This document shows, piece by piece, positions 36,416 to 49,839 of a DNA stretch of 64,000 nucleotides. The DNA comes from Hyaloscypha bicolor E (taxonomy: Eukaryota > Ascomycota > Leotiomycetes > Helotiales > Hyaloscyphaceae): NCBI RefSeq assembly GCF_002865645.1, contig NW_020194526.1:207916-271915 (forward strand), given 5' to 3'. The notes under the pieces are model-generated. The model ran no database searches and had not been told where the DNA came from. It worked only from the letters and a program-made list of their open reading frames with translations. Made by a program: the position numbers and the translations under genes. Positions within the stretch are counted from its first letter, which is position 1; each line of letters opens with the position of its first letter.

Positions 36416-37202
36416 AATTATATCTAAAGTAATAATATATTAATCTTTTTATAATAAATTAAAACTTTTATATATAATAGCTAGATTATATTTATATAAA
36501 ATATATAACTTATAAGTTTCTAATATAATTTATATTTTAACTAAATATTTTAATAGATTTTATTATTTATTTTATCTTAATAAAATAATTACTTTATTTT
36601 AAAATATAAATTATATATTATAATACTTTTAATATAGCCTTTTAATTATTTAATGACTTTATTTTCCAAATATTATATATTATAATATATAAAACTTTAT
36701 TAAAGATTAATTAAAGTAATAAAAATCTTTATAAATTAATATTTTAATTAATTATATATATTTAATATATTTATCTTATAATTAAATTCTTGAAATATAG
36801 CTATATCTCGAAATAATAAATGAAATTCTTTATATATATTATTAATAGGTTAAGAAATTATACTAAAAGATTTAATTATAAATAATATTAGCTTAGTAAT
36901 ATATATTTAGAGAATTTATTATATTATTAAGTATTATATATAAGATATAATAAAGAAATATAAGAAATAAAATTTAATAAATATTTAATAATTTTAATTT
37001 AAGTTTCTTTATAATTAGATCTAAAAAAGATATGGCTTTATATTAAAGAACTTATTTTTTATTAATTTCCCGAAATAAATAACGAGAAATTAAATAAGAA
37101 TTAGACTTTTAATAATATTTAAATATTATATTATTAGCTTAATTATTATTTATAATAAAGCCTTTATTAATAATTATTAGATTTAAATAAGAGGCATTTA
37201 TT
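36416..37202. other. Decayed repeat DNA, unassigned
   Basis: No coding, RNA or repeat structure that I can support. Confidence 0.35.
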
Positions 37203-37490
37203 AAATAATTTAAAGGAATTATTTTTAAAGCCATTTTCTTAAATATTTTAAAGGAATTATTTTTGAGGCTATTTCCTTAAATAATTTAAAGAAGTAAATT
37301 ATTTTCAAGGCTATTTTCTCGAATATTTGAAAGGAATTATTTTTGAGGCCATTTTCTTAAATAATTTAAAGAAGTAAGTTATTTTTAAAGCTATTTTTTT
37401 TTAAATATTTTAGAAAAGTTATTTTTGAAGTTATTTCTTAAATACTTTAGAAAAGCAAGTTATTTTTAAGCCTATTTCTTTATATTATAT
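37203..37490. repeat. Seven-unit repeat of alternating 38- and 42-bp units
   Basis: Units begin AATAATTTAAAG or AATATTTTAAAG and end near ATTTTCTTA. Two variants partly alternate: a shorter one containing AAAGGAATTATTTTT and a longer one containing AAAGAAGTAAGTTATTTTT. Seven units are visible, more diverged toward the right. The even spacing and the retained GAGGC / AAGGC core (GAGGCTATTT, GAGGCCATTT) stand out from the AT background. It might be a coding repeat in a dead gene or a non-coding minisatellite. Confidence 0.8.
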
Positions 37491-40400
37491 TATATATAAA
37501 TAATAAATCCTAAAAATATAACTTTCTCTTATATAAAAAAGAAAAAAAAAGCTTTAGAAATTTTTTTAACTAATATTAAAAACAAAGGTATTTTCTTAAT
37601 TTATACTTTGAATTTTATTCTAATTAATAATATTTCTTTTCTAATATTTTATAAATAGGAAATTATAATAAAATAAAAATTTATATAAAGTATATTAAAA
37701 TATAAAATATAATTAAATAATAAATTAATAAAAATAAAGGTATATATAATTATAAAAGCTTAATTAATTAATATAAAAAGTTATTTATTATTTAGAATTA
37801 TAAAAAAGGCCAGCTTTTAATAATAAGCTTTTCTGGTCTAGTATTTTTATTTATAAATACTTAACTAAATAAATATAATTATTATTAATATAAGAATAAA
37901 GAATTTCTCAATTACTTTATTTTTAATATAAAGTAATTTAGACTTTAATAATAGAAATAAAATATAAAAATAGTTTTATATAAGCTTTATTATTAAGATT
38001 ACTAGTTTTAAATGGAAACTAGTTTACTAATATTTTTTTTAAAAATATTAAGAATCTCGAAAAAGGCTTTATTAACTTTATTAAAATTAATAAAATAATT
38101 TTCTCTAATATATAATTAAGCTTTTTTAATCTTATAATAACTTATATTTTTAAAATATTATTTTATAAAAGTTTTTATTCGAAATCTTTATTAATAAAAT
38201 ACTTTATATATTTTTATTAATAATTTAAGAATATCTTAAAGAAATACTTTAATATTTATAAAGAAATATAGTTTTATTATATAACTAATATTTATTTTTA
38301 AAAGGTTTTTAATAATTATATAAAGAAATAATATAAGTATTTTAAAAAATTCTTTAAACTCGAAACATATTATTTATTTACTATTAATTATATTATAATT
38401 TTGGAAAATTAGGCTATTAAGTTTAAGAATCTCTAATAATTATATAATTAAAATCTTAAAATTATTAAAATAATATAATTTTAATAAAATATGGCTTATT
38501 ATATTAAAATACTTTAGAAGAATATATAAATTCTAATTTTTAATAACTTTTGCTTTTCTTAGTAACTCGCTTTATAATTTTATATTACTTTATAATATCT
38601 TTAGCTCTTTAATATTCTTTTTCTTTTTAATTATCTTTATATAATATTCGATATTAATTCTAATTAATACAATTATTAATATAAAATATATCTAAAGCGT
38701 GCTTTTTAATCTCGAATAATATTAATATAATATATATATTTTAAAGTACTAATAAAGGAAATAAAATTAATACTTTCTTAGAATTCGAAGGGTTTTAATT
38801 ATTAATACTTAAGGCCTTAGTATTTTAATTATTTTATATATTAAATAAAGTATTTCCTTATCTTTTTATTAGTAAATATTAACTAATATTATATAATAAG
38901 CAAGAAATATCTAATAAGAATTCTCGATTTAATAGCTAATATTTATTACTTTAATTAAGGCACGAATTTATTTATTTAATTAATTAAAAGTAATAATATT
39001 AATAAATAAACTAAAGAAATACTTTTATATTTAATAAAAGTTATTTTATAGTTTATTTTCTTTTTAATTTAGTAAATATTATAAGAATTTTAGTTTTTTT
39101 TTGCCTTATTATTATTTTTATTCTTACTTATATATCTTTAATACCTTATACTAGAAAAGAATTATATTAGAAAGTCGAGTATTTAACTAGAGTTAATTTT
39201 ATATAAATTATTTGAATTATTTACTATATATTAATTTATTGGTTTTATATAATATATTCGAATAAAAACTATTAATATTATAATAAAGCTATTAAAACTT
39301 ATTATTTTCTTTACTTTATAAGCTATAGTTATAATCTTGAAATTAAGTTAGAAAGAATATAATTTAATTTATAAATCTCGAAATAAATCTTAATAATTGA
39401 GTTCTTTTATTTAAATAAAAGTTTTAGTTATAAAAGTTATATAAGCCTTAATATTAACTTCTTTTTATAATAATATATTAAAGTAATATAATAAATAATT
39501 ATTTATATTTATATAATTTATATTTCTAGAATTTTAAAATATAAGCTATTTAGTTTAGCTTATATTTTTATTTATATAATTCCAGAAATTCTTAGGCTTA
39601 TATATATAATATATTTTTATATACTTTATATTAAATTTATTTAATATATTATATCTTTAGATAAAGTTTATATAATACTCTAAAATATAAACTTTTAAAT
39701 AATTCTAATAAGTCTTATCTTTATAATTTATTAATTAATATTTAGCAAATGCTTTTTTAATATAACTAATATAAAAAAGAGCCTGAATTATATAATATAA
39801 TATTTTATTATTATATATTTAATATTATATTAATAAAATAAAATAATTTAGTAAAAAGAAGTAATAAAGCTATTATAGAAACAAGAATTCAAATTAAAGC
39901 CCTTTTTTTATTTATTATTTATTATAAGATATAATTAAAATAAATATTAAGTTATATAATATTTAAAAATTCTTAATATATATAATTTTTCTTTTTCTTA
40001 ACTTTAATAACTTATTAATTAAGAAATATCTTTTATAATAAAGACTAGATTTAATTAATAAGGCCTTAAAATATATTTCTTTTAAATTAATATAATATAT
40101 TAATAAAAATTACTCTATAAATATTAATAAATAAATAATATTAAATATATTTAATTTAAATAAATAAATTTCATTTTTCTAGTATATTATTTTAGTATTT
40201 AATTATATATTTATAATAGCTATATTATATTAAAATATCTTAAAGCTATTTAAATAATATTTAATAAAAATAATTTTAATACTTATAATAAAAATAATTT
40301 CTTTGTAATTATAAAATATATTTGAAATAATAAAATAATAATATTATATACTATTATTTATATATATAATAAGCTATTCGGTTTTTATAAGTTCTTTTTA

Positions 40401-40900
40401 AGCTATATATAATATTAGTAATATATATATATTTAGGAATCTAATATAAATACTTAAAAATAATTCTTATACTTTAATAATAAAATTCGGATTTAATCTT
40501 ATATATTATTTTTTAATTCGAGCTTTTAGTAATTACTATAAATATTAGTAATAAACTAATTAATAAATTAGCTAATAAAGTTTGCTTTTAATAAATACTT
40601 CTTGAAAAATTACTAATTATAATATAAAAGAGCTATATTAATTAATTATCTTATAATTACATTATTAGAATCTTATTAATAAAAAGAAATACTAATATAA
40701 TTATAGTTTTTAGAAATAATTTAATTACTTCTTTTATTATTAATTTATTATATATATTTTATTATATATTCTTATTCTTTAATTCTTATAATACTTTTTT
40801 ATTAAAGCTTATATAAGTTCAAATATAAAGAACTAATATCTAAAAAAAAGATTTAAATATTTCTAAATTAAATGAAATAATATAATATATACTTGTATTT
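37491..40900. other. Heavily decayed repeat DNA, unassigned
   Basis: Long AT-rich stretch. Weak coding-like runs occur on both strands (for example minus near 39450-39100), none with a domain motif. The right end, from roughly 40900, grades into copia F with no visible LTR, so the 5' part of F may lie here in a form too mutated to see. Confidence 0.35.
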
Positions 40901-41601
40901 TTATATTTTTATTTTGGCTTTTTATTATAAATCTTTATTTAAAATCTTTATTATTACCCGAAATATTATATAATATAATATATATAGCTTATATTATATT
41001 ATTATTCCTATAAAGCTTTTATTTTATATTATTAATAAAGGTATTTAATATTAAATTAATATTTATTTAAAACTTTTTAAATTAAATTATTATTAATATT
41101 AAAAAGTAATTTATTAATAAAGAATTTATATAACTAATAAATATAATAAAGATTAAAATTAAAATTATTTTTATAAAAGCTTATAATATTATTAATTTTA
41201 GCATAAATTAAATTAAATTAATATAATATTATAAATAATCTTTAAAGCTTTTAATAATATAGCTTTTATTTTTTTAAATTTATAATATTTTATTATTTAT
41301 TAATAATTTTGAAAAAGATAATAATAAAAATAACTATATTATAATCTATATTTATAATTTTATATTAAATTTAAAAGTTTTAATATATTATAAAGAAAAT
41401 ATTAATTAATTTAGTAATTAAAAGAAATTATATAAGCTTATAATTATAAATAGTAAGTTTTATATACTAGCTTTATTTTTTATTTAATTTTTATAAAGCT
41501 TTTATAATATATTAAATATATAAATTAATATTTATAACTTTAAATATAATTCTAAATAATATTATAATAATTAGAAGTATAAAAATAAAAATAAAAGTAA
41601 T

Positions 41602-41903
41602 TATTAGTATAGCTATAATTATTAGTATAGCTATAATTATTAATAGTTATATAATATAGTTATATAATATAAAAGTAACTAGAGGTAATAGGATATAGGT
41701 AATAATTATATAATCTTATATTATATAAATAACTCGACTAATAGTTAGTTTTTATTAGACTTAGTAAATTTAGGAATTATATATTAATACTATAATATTA
41801 TAATACTATAATTCTTATTTCTAAAAAATAATTACTTTACTAATTTATATAAATAATATTCTATAACTATATAATAATATTATATATTTCTAGTAAACTA
41901 ATA
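41602..41903 (+). repeat. 5' LTR of copia G, with an 18-bp duplication at its edge
   Basis: Starts TATTAGTATAGCTATAAT, and the same 18 bases follow again at 41620. The 3' LTR has this unit once. Only the outer start (41602) gives a matching TSD, so the duplication is inside the element. Ends AAACTAATA. Confidence 0.85.
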
Positions 41904-42866
41904 TTAATTAGTTAGTACTTATAGATTAGAAAAGAATTAAGCTATATTTATTTAAAATTCGGTTCTTTAGGGGCGAAGCTATTATTTTATATTAAAGAGG
42001 AAATAATTATTAATTATCTTTATTTATAATTCGGTTTTATAAGAAAGGAAAGGTACTTAATCTTATTAAGGCCCGATTAAGCTATATTAAAAAAAGAAAA
42101 TAATAGTTGCCTTTATTTATAATTCGGTTTTATAAAAAGAAAAAATACTACTTCTTATTAATTATTAAATAGTTAATTATTTAATTATCTAATTATTTTA
42201 TAAAACTACTTTCTTTATAAAAAAGCATACTCTCTATAATTATTTAAATACCTAGGGCTCTTAAGGTTTAAAACTATTAAGTTCTTCCGGAATTTTAATA
42301 TTTTATTTCTTAAATTCTATTTTCTAAATTTCTTATTATAAACGAAATTTTTATTTTAAATATAATAATTTCTATTTATTTATTTTATAAATTACTTTCT
42401 TTCTATAAATTTATTCTCTTTATAAATTACTATATCTCGAACTAGATATAAGCCTATAGAATTTATTATAATAAATAATTTCTTTATTAAATCTATTTAA
42501 TTTAATTATTTTATATTTATAGGAAATAATAATTTCAAAGAAATAGTAATAAAATAGAAATATAAAATTAATTTGGATATTGTTATAATATAAGCAATAT
42601 TCGAGTTTTTAGATAATAAGCTATTTTAATATATTTTCTATAAAATAATTAATAATAACTTTTGGGAATTATTTAGATATAACTTTAAGAACTTTATTTA
42701 TTAAGGGAACTTTAATAAGCTTAAACTCCCGGAAATATTATATTTATATAAGATTCTTTAGTATAGTAGTATATATATATAATAAAATACTAGTATATTT
42801 ACTATTATAATTATTCTATTTTCTATTATTAAGAAAAATATGTAATATATCTAAATAAATAAGAAT

Positions 42867-42871
42867 CTATT
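42867..42871. other. Target-site duplication of gypsy H, left copy
   Basis: CTATT; repeated after the 3' LTR at 48976-48980. Joining the flanks across one copy restores the copia reading (GTAGCTAGACTAG follows, as in A near 4270). Confidence 0.9.
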
Positions 42872-43156
42872 TGTTATGATTTCACGCTCTACTAAGCCTG
42901 GCATCTGGCATTTGGTATCTGAGCCTAGTATCTGGCATTTGGGGTCACATAATAGTTATATGTAATAAAGCTAGAGAAAGCTATACTTCAGGAAATTTAG
43001 GATACTAAGCCCTATTAGGCCGAGCTATAAGCAAAGAACTATAAATACTTAAGAGACCTTAGCTCGAGACTTCTTTTCCTCCTTAGCTTAGTTTTCTTAA
43101 TAAATAGTTCTCCTATAAGTGCCTCATCTATAGGCTTCCTTTATAGGTCTATAATA
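42872..43156 (+). repeat. 5' LTR of gypsy H
   Basis: 285 bp. It contains a short internal array of CTGGCATTTGG-like units (about 42899-42940: CATCTGGCATTTGGTATCTG and neighbours). Partner 48691-48975 differs mostly by C/T and G/A. Confidence 0.93.
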
Positions 43157-43274
43157 TTAAACTAAGCTCTTTCTTTCTATCTAGGAAGACTCTAAAATAT
43201 CTCTCCTAAAATAATTATTTATTTCCAAAAAATAACTTCCTATATATGAATTATATATACCTAATATCTTTAAT

Positions 43275-44560
43275 ATGGCCTCTTATACTAATAGCCCTTC
43301 TAAGGGTCTTTACTTATATCCTATAATCCTATCTCTTATATCCGGTACTAAGAATGCCTCCGGAATAGAACCTTCTGCCCTAAAAGAATTACCTACCCTA
43401 TTTAATATCTATTCTAATATACTTATATTATAATAAACCCAAGTCAAGATCCAGATAAATGCCCAGACTAACTATATAATCCTAAATAGCTTGGCTACTA
43501 GTCTAGCTCGCTTGCTTAATATAGAGGAGCTTCCCCGAAAATGTTCTATTAGTAAAGATTATACTCCGGGTAGTATTTACTCCTAATCTGAGTATTATAA
43601 TACGGTATCTAACTTCCTAGTTTTTTCTATTAAATAAGTATATCTGGCTAGGGAAGTTCCTGAATATAGCAAGTTTCGCTCTATAAAGATTCCGGATTCT
43701 TTAAAGCTTAGTAATAGTAAAAACCTAACCTATAACTATTAGTAAATCCAGGTTATTAGTAAATTCAAAATTAATATAGACTATTATATAAATAAGAATA
43801 CTCATATATATTATATCTTTAATTATATAAAAAGCAATACCTAATACTACTTATATACTTAATATAAGCCTAATACTACTAATTCTTTTAAGATAGCTAT
43901 AGAGATAATTAACTACCTTAGTAAATATTTTATTAATTCTTACTATATATATGAAGCTAGATATAAATACAAGAAGCTGCAAATAAATAAGATTTAGATC
44001 TTCTATAAGTTTAAGACTAAGTTTATTTATTTAGTAGATAAAGCTCAGATCTATTTATAGAACTATCTTAACGAGCTATATAATAAGCTAATACTCTCTC
44101 TTTAAGAATAACTCATAAGCTAGTACTACTTTATTCGTATGCTCTATAACCTATACTATATAGCCTTATTAGTTAATTTCGAGATAAAGGCATTATAAAC
44201 CCGTAAGAGCCTTAGAGAATATATTAAGGCTCGAGCTACTACTACTTTTCTAACCTCTATTACTCCTAATACCTCTATATTTACTACTCCCAAGCTTTAT
44301 ATAATAATTCCTCGTATCTTTATACTAACCTAAATACTTCTAATTATTAGTAAGCCAGCTATTAAGAGAGAAAGCACTCCCGTTTTAATCTTAACCTGCT
44401 TTAACTACTCTTAGACTAGTTATATGGCTATAACTATCTAGTATTAAAGTATATTACTAATATTAAGAAACTAGAGAAGAATAATAAGCTTATAGAGGCT
44501 AATATAGATAATATACCGGGAAACGAGAATGCCTAGGAAAAGATTTCTTCTTAGGCAAAC
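43275..44560 (+). pseudogene. Gypsy H Gag
   Basis: An ATG at 43275 opens a frame starting MASYTNSPSKGLYLYP. It continues for about 400 codons and its stops are almost only TAA/TAG at presumed Gln/Trp positions. Near the end (about 44397-44435) TCFNYS*TSYMAITI occupies the place of a CX2CX4HX4C zinc knuckle. The first Cys is intact; the second Cys and the His read Tyr, and the last Cys reads Ile or is lost. The preserved start codon and register make this the best-preserved Gag of the window. Confidence 0.85.
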
Positions 44561-47500
44561 TTGGGATTAATCTTATAGAGATTAACCTGAACTAGTTAAT
44601 AAGAGAACTATATTTAACTATATCTTATAGCTTATCTTATAATAGATATTTAGTTAATATCTCCTCTCTTACTAACTCTAGAGTAAATAGTTTCGTATTT
44701 ATTAATACTTTTCTTATTATAAATATTATTATCTTTTTTAACCTCAAGTTCTAGTACTTATCTAAGCCTATTAGTATTAAGGGATATAATAGCAAGCTAG
44801 GAACCCGTATTACTTATTTCTTAAGAATATATCTTACTATTAACTAGAAATAATAATATAATATTCTCTTACTAATTCTTAAGCTTAGATCCTATAACCT
44901 TATTCTCGGCCGCAAATAACTAGAATATTTTAAACTACTTCTTAATATCCAAAACTAATATTTAATATGGCCCGAGCTTTTTTTTCTATTATTCTCAGTT
45001 ATATAAGAGATTCCTATATCTCGAGAAGCTCTATTTCCTGCCCCGAAATATACTTCTTACTCTAACTATTAAATAAATATTAAAGCCAGAGACTATATAT
45101 TTAATAAAAAGAACTAATAATAAGCTACTAGAAAACAAGCTTTTATTAAAAACTATAATATAGAAGATAACTTTACTACTAATTCCTTTCTATATACTAG
45201 CTCTATTAATAATACTATCTCCGAGTATAATTCTACTAATTCCGAATTAGATCCGGATAAAGAGCCTAAGCTAGTACTAGTTACTTCTATTTTATAAAAG
45301 CTAAAGATTAAATATTCCTATAAATAGGATACTTAAGATAGCTATTACTAAATAAAAGACTCTTTAGCTAGTATTATTTGCCCCGTAAATATCCTATATT
45401 AAAAGAGACTATATATAGAAAAAAAGCTAGTAGAAGCTCTTATTATTAAGATTACTAGTATTAGCTCTATAGGCATATATTATAACTTCTAATAATCCGA
45501 GAATAAAGCTTTTACTATAAGCCTCTATAAGATTAATAGCCTCCTTAAATAATAAAGAAAGCTTTTTCTAAGAGCTAATATAGAAGATTCTATTATTCCC
45601 GGATAATATATCAAGTTTAATAGGGCCTTTTCTAAGGAAGCCTCTAATATTCTATTTCCCTATTAGTTATATAATTATAAGATATAATTAGAAAAGGAAA
45701 TAAAGAAATATCTGGGATATAGCCCTTTATATAAGATAATAATAGCCAAATTAGAGGCTACTAAGAAATATTTCCTAAAGAACCTTAATAAGGGTTTTAT
45801 TACTTCTAATTAATTACTATTTATAGCCCTTGTTCTTTTTATAAGAAAGTTTAATAAGAGTCTATAATTCTATATTAATTACCAGAAGCTTAACTAGATT
45901 ACTTATAAGAACTATTACTTTCTCTTTCTTATTAATAAGACCTTGGCTAGAATTAGTAAAGCCAAAATCTTTATAAAGCTTAATATTTATTAGGCTTTCT
46001 ACCGAATTCATATAGACCCCGAATTAGAGGAATTAATAATATTTCATATATATTATAGAATATATAAATATAAGGTTTTACTTTTCGGATTAACTAATAG
46101 GCTAGCTACCTACTAGTACTATATGAATAATGTCTTATTTAATTATCTAGACGACTTTTATATAGCTTATCTAGATAATATCCTTATCTATTCTAATAAT
46201 AAGTTAAAGTATAAACTTTATATAAAGAAGGTCTTTTAGTAGCTCTAGGATATAGGCTTATAAGCAGATATTAAGAAATATAAATTCCATATTATATATA
46301 TGAAATATCTTGGCTTTATTATTTTTATAAAAGATATTAAAGTCGACTCTAAAAAGGTTATAGTTATAAAGAATTAGGAAGCTCCTCGGACTATAAAAGA
46401 AGTATAAGCCTTTCTGAGGTTCTATAACTTCTATAAAAGGTTTATTTATAACTATAGTAAGATTACTAAGCCTTTATTAAACCTTATATATATAGATATT
46501 TCTTTCTTATTTAATAAGGTTTATTAGAATACTTTTAAAAAGCTTAAAGCCTATCTTATATTATTAGCCTTACTTTATTACTATAACCCAGAGTAATAAT
46601 TAATAATTGAGACTAATACCTTAAATAGTATTATTACTAATATTCTCTCCTAATAATATAGTAATAAGTAGTATTCTATAGTATTTTTCTTAAAAATAAT
46701 AGTATCTATAAAATATAACTATAAGATATATAATAAAGAAATACTCGCTGTTATATAGTCTTTAGATTAATAGTACTCGAAACTTTAAGAAATTACTTAT
46801 TAAATTCAAATCTATATAAACTGTTACTTATTAAAGTACTTTATAATAATAAAGAAGCTTATAAATAAATAAGCTAGATAGGCTAAAGCCTTAGCCAAGT
46901 ATTATTTTATTATCTAATATAAATCCGGTAAATAGAATATAAAAACTAATACTCTAATATACCGAGATAATAAGATTATTTAGTAAGATAGAATAAAAGA
47001 GAAATACTATATTAAGACCTTTCTTTCTTAAGACCAAGTTAATTCAAAGGTACTCTAGGACCTTAGTATTAAAGTTAACTTCCTCTTTACTTTTTAAGAT
47101 AATAATAATAACTTTAATAAAATAAATAATTTAGTTAAACGGACCTTATGAGATAATTATAAAGCCTCTTTTTTATAAGCCTTCTGCAAGTAGGCTAAAT
47201 GAGATAATACCGACTTTATTATAGAGAATAAGTTACTATTTTATTATAAATAACTCATAGTACCGGGAGAATAGTTATATATAGATTTAATCTATAAGGC
47301 TTATAATTAAGTCTCTATAGTATATCTCGGCAAAGACAAAACCTATAAGTTACTATAGTCATAATATTACTAGAAGAATATATAATATAATATTACTTAA
47401 TATATTCGTAATTACTAATTATATAGACAGGCAAATATCTCAAGAAATAAGACTCCTGGTTTACTTTACTCTTTACTAGTTCTGGACTACCCGTAATAAT

Positions 47501-48360
47501 ATATTATAATAGATTTCAAGTTAATATCTGGCTCGAAGTCCGGCTATAATATAGTATATATTATAATTAACTAATTAAGTAAGTAAGCTATTTCTATGCC
47601 TTATTATAAGACGACTATAATAGAGGATATAGTAAAGATATATCTCCGAATTATTTATTATTACTATGGCCCTCTAGCCTCTATTATTTCTAATTATAGT
47701 CCGTAATTTATATTAGTATTCTAGAAGGAATTTAATAAAATCCTGAATATAAAATTAAAGCTATTAATAGTATATTACCTATAAACTAATAGATAAACGG
47801 AAATTATGAACTAATATATTAATTAATAATTATATCTATATATTATATATTATTAAGATAACTAGGATAAGTACTTACTAATAATTAATTATACTTAACT
47901 TATTTTCCTATATAGCTCTATTAGTATATCCCTATATGAACTTCTTAATAGCAGGCTTCTATAAACCTTCTTTAACTAGTTAACCCTAATAATTATACCC
48001 TAAGATAAGCTAAGTAATATAAAGGCTTAATAAATTACTAGATAAATAGAGAATACTATAAAGAGAAGTAAAAAAAATATAGAATAGGTATAAAAGAAAA
48101 TAGAGAAATATACTAATACTAAACATTATTCTATAGATTTTAAAATAGGAAATAAGATATATATATTAATAAAGAAATAAAAAACGTAATGCCTTAGCCA
48201 TAAACTAGACTACTAAATAGCCGGGCCTTACCCGATCCTATATTAAGTTAGTAATTCCTATAAGGTCGAACTACCCGAGAATATTAAAATTCATAATATA
48301 TTCTCTCTAGACTATTTATATAAGGCTACTAATAATCTACTATCTGGCCAGAAGAATAAA
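44561..48360 (+). pseudogene. Gypsy H Pol: protease, RT, RNase H, integrase
   Basis: The protease site near 44675-44710 reads TNSRVNSFVFINT, a mutated DSG-type active site. RT lies near 45700-46480; its catalytic box AYLDNILIYS (46165-46194) has lost the second Asp, and KYLGFIIF then FLRFYNFYKRFIYNYS (about 46417-46465) follow. RNase H is near 46560-46870. Integrase lies near 47180-48050, with GPLASIISNYSP at about 47669-47705 (second catalytic Asp region, Asp to Asn) and YYL*TNR*TEIMN near 47773-47815. This is the standard order for the chromodomain branch of Ty3/gypsy. Confidence 0.9.
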
Positions 48361-48620
48361 CTACCTTTACTAATTCAAGTAATAATAGACCGAGAATATA
48401 AAGTATAGGATATCCTAGTATTAAAGACAGAGCGGGAAAAGCTCCTATATAGGATTAATTAGGTTAGATATAATAAAGACCTTAACTAGTATCCGGCCTC
48501 TGATCTGAAATACTTTTTCTATAAGCTATAAGGCTACTACTTGGCTAATTAATAATAGCCAGGCCTACTAAAGAAGCTAGTCGACTAGGTATAAGCCTGG
48601 GAGGACGGGACGGAGGACTA
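48361..48620 (+). pseudogene. Chromodomain of gypsy H
   Basis: After integrase the frame reads PLLIQVIIDREYKV*DILV (about 48365-48420), then LLYRIN*V and N*YPASDLKYF, ending near a Pro-Gly motif (about 48562). Positions of the aromatic cage that were Trp now read stop (TAG). In related elements this domain binds methylated histone H3 tails and directs insertion into heterochromatin; that role is family knowledge. Confidence 0.82.
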
Positions 48621-48679
48621 TAATAATTTGGATAATGATTCTATAATGCCTACCTGCTTAAAGATAAGCTTTTTCTAAG

Positions 48680-48690
48680 GAAAGAGGTAA
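48680..48690 (+). other. Polypurine tract of gypsy H
   Basis: GAAAGAGGTAA directly abuts the 3' LTR at 48691. Confidence 0.7.
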
Positions 48691-48975
48691 TATTATGATT
48701 TCACGCTCTACTAAACCTGGTATCTAGTATTTAGTATCTGAGCCTGGTATCTGGTATCTGGGATTATATAATAGTTGCACGTAATGAAGCTAAGGAAAGC
48801 TATACTCCAGGAAATTTAGGATATTAAGCCCTATTAGGCCGAGCTATAATCAAAGAACTATAAATACTTAAGAGACCTTAGCTCGAGACTTTCTTTTCTT
48901 TTTAGCTTAGTTTTCTCAATAAATAGTTCTCCTATAAGTGCCTTATTCGTAGGCTTTCTTTATAGGTCTATAATA
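48691..48975 (+). repeat. 3' LTR of gypsy H
   Basis: 285 bp, partner of 42872-43156, with the same CTGGTATCTGG array near 48720-48762. Followed by the TSD CTATT. Confidence 0.93.
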
Positions 48976-49839
48976 CTATTAGTAGCTAGACTAGATCTTA
49001 TAAAAGAACTAATTCTATTAGGCTTTATTATTCTTATAAAAAATAAGTATTTAGAACTTATTATTTTTAATATTTCTATATTATTATTATTTTCTTTTTT
49101 ATTATTATATTCTATATCTTTACTAGATTTATATACTAGTATAAAAGTTCTAGAAATAAATAGTATATTTCTATTAGCTTTACTATTATTATTATAACTA
49201 TATTTAAATGCCTACTAATTATTTTTTTTATTTTAATTATAAGACTTATTAGAAAAATTACTAAGATCTATACTAAAAAGCAAAAATATAATAGATCTAA
49301 TAATAATTTTAATTATAAATTTATTATTTTCCTTAATATTTATTAATATATAGAGCTTTTATAAGAGGTACTAATATATATATATAAAAACTTATATTAA
49401 TATTTATAGCTTTTTTAAAAGCCCTGAATTTAAATATTGAAATTTAGATAAGTAAAACGCTATTAAATTAGCTTTTATAATAGCTAAATTCCCGGGAAAA
49501 AAACAGTATTTGAAACTATTTAATTACTAATTAATAAATTATATTAATTATAATATAATTTTATATCTAATTTATAAAATACTAAATTTTTCTATAATAA
49601 GATTATTATTTCTTATTAAGGCTCCCGGATATATAAATATATAATTTTAGACTCTTTTATAAATCTCGGCTAGCTTATTAATAAATTCTAGTTATTTATT
49701 ATTATATATAAAAGCAAATAATAAGCCAATTCCGAAATCTTTTTTACTAATTAATGATATTATTCTTAGAATTCTTTAAACTATTATTTCTCCGGAAATT
49801 ATTAATATAAACCTAGCTATAACTTCGGAACCCGTAATA

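Larger units (their letters stand above)
42872..48975 (+). mobile_element. Ty3/gypsy chromovirus H, full length, nested in copia G
   Basis: 6.1-kb element with two LTRs of exactly 285 bp (42872-43156, 48691-48975) and TSD CTATT. Internal order Gag, protease, RT, RNase H, integrase, chromodomain, then polypurine tract and LTR. The 5' LTR still starts TGTTATGATTTCACG; the 3' copy starts TATTATG. With elements I and D it is among the least mutated copies of the window, yet every domain has stops. Confidence 0.95.

Noticed and set aside
34337..40900. A LINE or further LTR element
   Set aside because: Short coding-like runs occur, but no RT or endonuclease motif, tail or LTR pair could be confirmed by eye.
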